Shown here: positions 14,231 through 18,627 of the stretch, piece by piece | How positions within the stretch are numbered: the stretch's first letter is position 1 | Layout of the letters: each line of letters starts with the position of its first letter | Assembly (NCBI GenBank): GCA_036397835.1 | Contig: DASWIG010000056.1 | Coordinates: 1 to 18,627 of the forward strand | From: DASWIG01 sp036397835 | Lineage (GTDB): Bacteria; Acidobacteriota; Thermoanaerobaculia; Multivoradales; J023 | Direction: 5' to 3' | DNA length: 18,627 nt | Translations under genes and position numbers: made by a program | The notes under the pieces: model-generated | What the model was told of the DNA's origin: nothing | Seen by the model: only the letters and a program-made list of their open reading frames with translations | Databases searched by the model: none

Positions 14231-15553
14231 ATGGAACCTCTGACGAGACTTGCCGGCGCACTGGGAACGCTGTCCCTCGCGGTGACGCTCGCCGCCTGCG
14301 TGCCTGGCGAGAAAGAGGGCGCGGAAGACCGCGGCCCGCAGGCCGTCCCCGCCGTCGAGGCGCTGCCGGCGCGCTCCGGCACCCTGCCGCTCGAGGAGCG
14401 GGTGAGCGGGCGGGTGAGGTCGCACAACCAGGTGGTGATCCGCGCCGAGATCGAGGCGCCGATCGTCGAGGTGATGGCGGCCAGCGGCGCCGCCGTCGAA
14501 CGCGGCCAGCCGCTCGTGCGCCTCGACGACAATGCCTTGCGCGAGCAGCTCCGCCAGGCCGAGGCCAACCTGCGATTGACCGAGGCGGAGGCGGCCGAAG
14601 CCCGCGCCCGCGTCGCCGAGCTCGAGGCCCAGGTGGTGCGCACCCGCGCGCTCGCCGCCGAGGAGCTGGTCAGCGAGCTCGAGCTCGAGACCCAGGAGGC
14701 CCGCCGCGCCGCCGGCAAGGCCGGCGCCGAGGCGGCCGAGGCCCGCGTCGACCAGGCCCGCGCCACCGTCGACGAGCGGCGCGACGCCCTCGGCAAGACC
14801 CTGGTGCGTGCCCCGGTCTCCGGCCACGTGGGCCAGCGCAACGCCGAGGTGGGCATGATCGCCGACCCCGCGACGCCGCTCTTCGTGGTCGGCGACCTCA
14901 GCGAGCTGATCGTCGAGATCCCGCTGACCGAGAGCATGCTCAGCTACGTGCGTTCAGGGCTGCCCGTGCGCGTCACCGCGCAGTCGCTGGCGCAGCCGCT
15001 GCGCGCCGAGCTCTCGCGCGTCTCGCCCTTCCTCGCCGCGGGCAGCTTCAGCACCGTCGGCGAGATCGACGTCGCCAACCCCGACGGACGCCTGCAGCCC
15101 GGCATGTTCGTCACCGTCGACGTGCTCTACGGCGAGAGCGAAAGCGCCACCCTGGTGCCGTCGAGCGCCCTGTGGGAAGACCCCCGCACCGGCGTCGTCG
15201 GCGTCTACGTGGTCGACATGGCGGGAGCGGTGCCCGCGTCGACCGAGCTTTCCGACGAGGAGCGCGGCGTCGAGTTCCGGCCGGTCGACGTGCTCGCCGA
15301 GGGCGCCGCCACCGTGGGCCTGCGCGGCGTCGAGCAGGACGAGTGGGTCGTCATCGTCGGCCAGCACCTCCTCCACGGCCAGGACGCGACGAGCGCCCGT
15401 GTGCGGCCCACGACCTGGGAGCGCGTGCTCGAGCTCCAGGGCCTCCAGCGTGAAGACGTGCTCCGCGGCTTCCTCGACAAACAGCAGCGGCTGGCGCGCA
15501 CCCGCGGCGCCGAGCCGCCGACCAACCGTGAATTCCTGAACGCCGGACCGTAG
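14231..15553 (+). CDS. RND efflux periplasmic adaptor lipoprotein (MFP/HlyD family)
   Basis: A 440-aa membrane fusion protein linking the RND permease to an outer-membrane channel. It has a lipoprotein signal with lipobox LAAC (Cys23). The first half-lipoyl region is at about 66-100 (AEIEAPIVEVMAASGAAVERGQPLVRLDD), followed by an Ala/Glu/Arg-rich alpha-helical hairpin at about 103-190, the second half-lipoyl region APVSGHVGQRNAEVGM with FVVGDLSELIVEIPL, a beta-barrel domain (LQPGMFVTVDVLYG near 295) and a membrane-proximal domain. About 45 residues at the C-terminus (from TTWERVLELQGLQ) are unusual for the family and highly charged. The start is the ATG at 14231, with only a weak GAAAGA upstream. 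The stop is 2 bases before the permease ATG, so the two are co-transcribed and coupled. Confidence 0.93.
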   Translation: MEPLTRLAGALGTLSLAVTLAACVPGEKEGAEDRGPQAVPAVEALPARSGTLPLEERVSGRVRSHNQVVIRAEIEAPIVEVMAASGAAVERGQPLVRLDDNALREQLRQAEANLRLTEAEAAEARARVAELEAQVVRTRALAAEELVSELELETQEARRAAGKAGAEAAEARVDQARATVDERRDALGKTLVRAPVSGHVGQRNAEVGMIADPATPLFVVGDLSELIVEIPLTESMLSYVRSGLPVRVTAQSLAQPLRAELSRVSPFLAAGSFSTVGEIDVANPDGRLQPGMFVTVDVLYGESESATLVPSSALWEDPRTGVVGVYVVDMAGAVPASTELSDEERGVEFRPVDVLAEGAATVGLRGVEQDEWVVIVGQHLLHGQDATSARVRPTTWERVLELQGLQREDVLRGFLDKQQRLARTRGAEPPTNREFLNAGP

Positions 15554-15555
15554 CG

Positions 15556-18500
15556 ATGGCTTCTCTCACCCAGGTCTCGATCCGGCGCCCGGTGGCGACG
15601 TCGATGTTCTTCCTCATCCTCGTCGTCGTCGGCGTCGTCTCCTTCCGCACCCTGCCGGTCGACCTGCTGCCGCGCATCGAGTTCACCCAGCTCACCGTGC
15701 GCGTGCGCTACCCCAACGTCGGCCCCGAAGAGATCGAGCAGATCATCACCGACCGCATCGAGAACGCGGTCTCCGGCCTGCCCAACCTCGAGCGCGTCAC
15801 CTCGGAGTCCGAGGAAGGGTCGAGCCGGGTGCGCCTCGAGTTCGGGCGCGGCACCGACATCGACGAGGCCGCCAACGACCTGCGCGCCGCCCTCGACCGG
15901 CTGCGCGACGAGCTGCCGGTGGAGGCCGACGCCCCCGAGATCTTCAAGCTCGACCTCGACCGCGCCGAAATCGTGAGCCTCGCCGCCACCTCGACGCGCG
16001 ACCTCGAGGAGCTGACCCGCATCCTCGAGAACGACCTCGCGCGCCGCTTCGAGCAGATCCCCGGCGTGGGGGCGATCGAGGTCCGCGGCGGCATCTACCG
16101 CGAGATCCGCGTCGACCTCGACCGCGACCGCCTGCGCGCCGCCGGCCTCACCGCCCTCGACGTCCAGGAGGCCCTGGCGCGCGAGAACGTCACGTTGCCC
16201 GGCGGCAACGTCAAGAGCGGCCTTTCCGACCTCTACGTGCGCTCGCTCGGCGAGTACCAGACGGTGGAAGAGGTGGCGCGCACCGTGATCGTCACCGCCG
16301 GCGGCCAACCCGTGCGCATCCGCGACGTCGCCGAGGTGCGCGACGACTACGAGGACGCGCGCTTCCTGGCCGAGATCAACGGCATGCCGTCGGTGAGCCT
16401 CGGCATCCAGAAACAGAGCGGCGCCAATACCGTCGCCGTGGCCGCGGCGATCCGCGACGAAGTCGCGCGCGTCAACGCGTCGCGCGACGACATCCGGCTC
16501 ACGATCGTCGCCGACCAGAGCGAGTTCATCGAGCAGTCGATCGCCAGCGTCCGCAGCGCGGCGCTGTGGGGCTCGCTGCTCGCCGTCCTCGTGCTCTACC
16601 TCTTCCTGCGCAACCGTTCGAGCACCGGCATCATCGCGCTGTCGATCCCGATCTCGGTGATCTCCAGCTTCGGCTTGCTCTACTTCGGCGGCCTGACCCT
16701 GAACCAGATGACCTTCGGCGGTCTCGCCCTGGGCGTCGGGCTCATCGTCGACAACGCCATCGTGGTGCTCGAGTCGATCGTGCGCAAGCGCGAGGAGCAC
16801 GACGCCCCGCCCATGGACGCGGCGCGCGCCGGCACCCTGGAGGTGGCGGGCGCGATCGTCGCGTCGACGCTCACCACCTGCGTGATCTTCTTGCCGGTGG
16901 TCTTTACCCGCACCACCAGCGGCGCGCTTTTCCAGGCCCTGGCGCTGGTGGTGGTCTTCGCGCTCGCCTGCTCGCTCTTCGTGGCCCTGACGCTGGTGCC
17001 GATGCTGGCGGCACGCTTCCTGCGCGTGGCGCCTCAGGCCGAGCGCCGGCGCCTGCGCACCGTGCGTCTCTTCGGGCGCCTCGAACAGTGGTACGTGGGG
17101 CGCCTGCGCGCCGCCGTCGTCCACCGCGCCCGCGTCTTCCTGGTCACCGGCGGCCTGCTGGCGGCGGCGGTGGCCCTGTGGCCGCTGATCCCGATGGAGC
17201 TGGCGCCGCAGACCGACACCGACGAGATCGAGATCGACGTCGAGATGGCCCAGGGCACCAACATCGCGGTGGTGCGCGCCTACCTCGACGAGCTCGAGGC
17301 GCGGGTGCGCGAGACGTTGCCCGCCGACCACGTCCGCCTCGTCTCCACCGAGATTCGCGGCGGCAACGCCGACATCGAGCTCAGCCTGGTGCCCGAAGCC
17401 GAGCGCTCGATCCCCGCCACCCAGATCGCCGACGACCTGCGCGCCGCCGTCGACGGCCACGTCCCCGGCGTCGAGCTCCGCGTGCAGGCGCAATCCGGAC
17501 TGTGGATCCTGCGCCGCATCTTCCGCTCCGGCGGCGGCGAGGAAGCCATCGAGATCGAGCTGCGGGGCTGGGACCTCGAGCAGGCCGACGCGGTCGCCGC
17601 CGACATCCGCCAGCGCATGGAGCGGGTACACGGCGTCGCCGACGTGCGCGTGAGCCGGCGCGAGGGGCAGCCCGAGGAGAGCCTGATCTTCGACCGCGAG
17701 CGCATCGCCGCCCTCGGGCTGTCGGTGCGCGAGGTCGCCGAGACGGTGCAGGCCAACGTCGCCGGCATCGAGGTCGGCCGCTTCCGCGAGGGCGGCGACG
17801 AGTACCCGATCGTCGTGCGGCTGCGGCCGGAGGACCGTCTGACGGCGCAGGACCTGCGCAACGTGGCGCTGCGCACGCCCGAGGGCGCGGCGGTGCCGTT
17901 GTCGAGCGTCGTCACCCGCCGCCACGGCCGCGTGCCCACCGCGATCAACCGCGTCGACGGCCAGCGGGTGACCTACGTCTCGGCCGGCCTCGAGCAGGGC
18001 ACGGCGCTCGGCGAGGCGGTGGAAGGGATCCAGCGCGAGCTTGCCGACCTGCGACTCCCGGAGGACTTCTCGATCCTCTACGGCGGCGAGTACCGCGAGC
18101 AGATCGAGGCGCGCCGCGACTTCACGATCGCCATCCTGATGGCGCTGGTGCTCGTCTACATGGTGATGGCGGGGCAGTTCGAACGCTTCCTCGATCCCCT
18201 GATCGTGATGCTCGCGGTGCCGATGGCGCTCGTCGGCGTGGTGCCGATGCTGCTGCTGACCGGCACGACGCTCAACATCCAGAGCGTGATGGGCCTGGTG
18301 ATGCTGATCGGCATCGTGGTCAACAACGCGATCCTGCTCGTCGACGCGATCAACCACTTGCGCCGCGAGGGCCACCTCGGCGCCGTCGAGGCGGTGGTCG
18401 AGGCGGGCCGGCTGCGCCTGCGGCCGATCCTGATGACCGCCTCGACCACCGTCCTCGCGATGGTGCCCATGGCTCTGGGATGGGGCGCCGGGGCGGAGAT

Positions 18501-18627
18501 CCAGGCGGCGCTGGCGCGCGTCGTCATCGGCGGCCTGATGGCGTCGACGCTGGTGACCCTGGTGCTGATCCCGGTGGCCTACACCGCGGCGGCGGCGGTG
18601 GTGGCGAAGGCGAAGGCGGGACGCTGG
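15556..18627 (+). CDS. RND (AcrB/MdtB-like) efflux permease, 3'-partial
   Basis: An inner-membrane proton-driven efflux transporter. It opens MASLTQVSIRRPVATSMFFL with TM1, followed by LPVDLLPRIEFTQ and RYPNVGPEEIEQIIT, the usual HAE-type start. Two large periplasmic loops, TM2-TM6 (from about AALWGSLLAVLVLYLFLRNR) and TM8-TM12 follow. The frame is open through the last base (1024 codons) and the sequence is at the final membrane helix, so only a short tail is missing. In TM4 the motif is GLIVDNAIVVLE (Asp399-Asn400) where AcrB has two Asp. In TM10 it is GIVVNNAILLVD (Asn923-Asn924) where AcrB has Lys940. The proton relay is therefore of the non-AcrB kind found in many environmental RND pumps. 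Drug, metal or lipid substrate cannot be told. Confidence 0.95.
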   Translation, partial: MASLTQVSIRRPVATSMFFLILVVVGVVSFRTLPVDLLPRIEFTQLTVRVRYPNVGPEEIEQIITDRIENAVSGLPNLERVTSESEEGSSRVRLEFGRGTDIDEAANDLRAALDRLRDELPVEADAPEIFKLDLDRAEIVSLAATSTRDLEELTRILENDLARRFEQIPGVGAIEVRGGIYREIRVDLDRDRLRAAGLTALDVQEALARENVTLPGGNVKSGLSDLYVRSLGEYQTVEEVARTVIVTAGGQPVRIRDVAEVRDDYEDARFLAEINGMPSVSLGIQKQSGANTVAVAAAIRDEVARVNASRDDIRLTIVADQSEFIEQSIASVRSAALWGSLLAVLVLYLFLRNRSSTGIIALSIPISVISSFGLLYFGGLTLNQMTFGGLALGVGLIVDNAIVVLESIVRKREEHDAPPMDAARAGTLEVAGAIVASTLTTCVIFLPVVFTRTTSGALFQALALVVVFALACSLFVALTLVPMLAARFLRVAPQAERRRLRTVRLFGRLEQWYVGRLRAAVVHRARVFLVTGGLLAAAVALWPLIPMELAPQTDTDEIEIDVEMAQGTNIAVVRAYLDELEARVRETLPADHVRLVSTEIRGGNADIELSLVPEAERSIPATQIADDLRAAVDGHVPGVELRVQAQSGLWILRRIFRSGGGEEAIEIELRGWDLEQADAVAADIRQRMERVHGVADVRVSRREGQPEESLIFDRERIAALGLSVREVAETVQANVAGIEVGRFREGGDEYPIVVRLRPEDRLTAQDLRNVALRTPEGAAVPLSSVVTRRHGRVPTAINRVDGQRVTYVSAGLEQGTALGEAVEGIQRELADLRLPEDFSILYGGEYREQIEARRDFTIAILMALVLVYMVMAGQFERFLDPLIVMLAVPMALVGVVPMLLLTGTTLNIQSVMGLVMLIGIVVNNAILLVDAINHLRREGHLGAVEAVVEAGRLRLRPILMTASTTVLAMVPMALGWGAGAEIQAALARVVIGGLMASTLVTLVLIPVAYTAAAAVVAKAKAGRW

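Noticed and set aside
15205..18375. 1056-codon minus-strand open frame opposite the RND genes
   Set aside because: It is rich in His, Asp, Arg, Gln and Val as expected for the reverse complement of GC-rich membrane-protein codons. The plus strand is an unmistakable RND permease.
1..18627. Defence island, prophage or integrative element
   Set aside because: No integrase, transposase, phage structural, restriction-modification or CRISPR gene was seen. The toxin-antitoxin pair and Uma2-like gene alone do not support it.

Overview
The window is a GC-rich (visibly about 65-70%) piece of a Gram-negative chromosome. TonB-dependent receptor, RND efflux, lipoprotein and phosphatidylserine decarboxylase genes point to a diderm. 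The mix of families (Uma2 nuclease, DUF433/DUF5615 toxin-antitoxin pair, DUF4143-type ATPase, palindromic intergenic repeat) would fit an Acidobacteriota-like environmental bacterium. That placement is an inference, not something shown directly. No tRNA, rRNA or CRISPR array was seen.

Layout. (1) 1-3.0 kb, + strand: a GH2 beta-galactosidase of the LacZ type that enters from the left edge and carries one frameshift near base 938. (2) 3.0-3.8 kb, + strand: a 48-aa antitoxin-like protein and an unrecognised 140-aa protein. (3) 3811-3917: a 107-bp palindromic repeat element made of nested hairpins. (4) 4.0-7.5 kb, - strand: a tightly overlapping three-gene operon with an unrecognised 498-aa protein, phosphatidylserine decarboxylase, and a divergent Lgt-like membrane protein. 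It is probably concerned with membrane phospholipid or lipoprotein lipid chemistry. (5) 7.5-13.1 kb: a strip of damaged genes. It holds an N-terminally truncated OlsB-like acyltransferase, a shredded DUF4143-type ATPase, an intact-looking DUF433/DUF5615 toxin-antitoxin pair, a truncated antitoxin-like ORF, a beta-propeller phytase-like lipoprotein with internal deletions, a TonB-dependent receptor lacking its plug, a sulfotransferase lacking its N-terminal part, and a small outer-membrane barrel protein with a frameshift and a probable internal deletion. (6) 13.2-14.1 kb, - strand: a Uma2-family nuclease with a TATAAT box placed for leaderless transcription. (7) 14.2-18.6 kb, + strand: an RND efflux operon (lipoprotein adaptor plus inner-membrane permease) that runs off the right edge.

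Functional links. The TonB receptor and phytase-like gene overlap by one base and form a pair for capturing and cleaving a phosphorylated substrate, now apparently inactive. The adaptor and permease form two parts of a tripartite efflux pump. In the lipid operon all genes overlap, so translation is probably coupled.

The most unusual features are the concentration of in-gene deletions between 7.5 and 13.1 kb (genome decay or assembly collapse), the uncharacterised 498-aa/Psd/Lgt-like operon, and the 107-bp nested palindrome.
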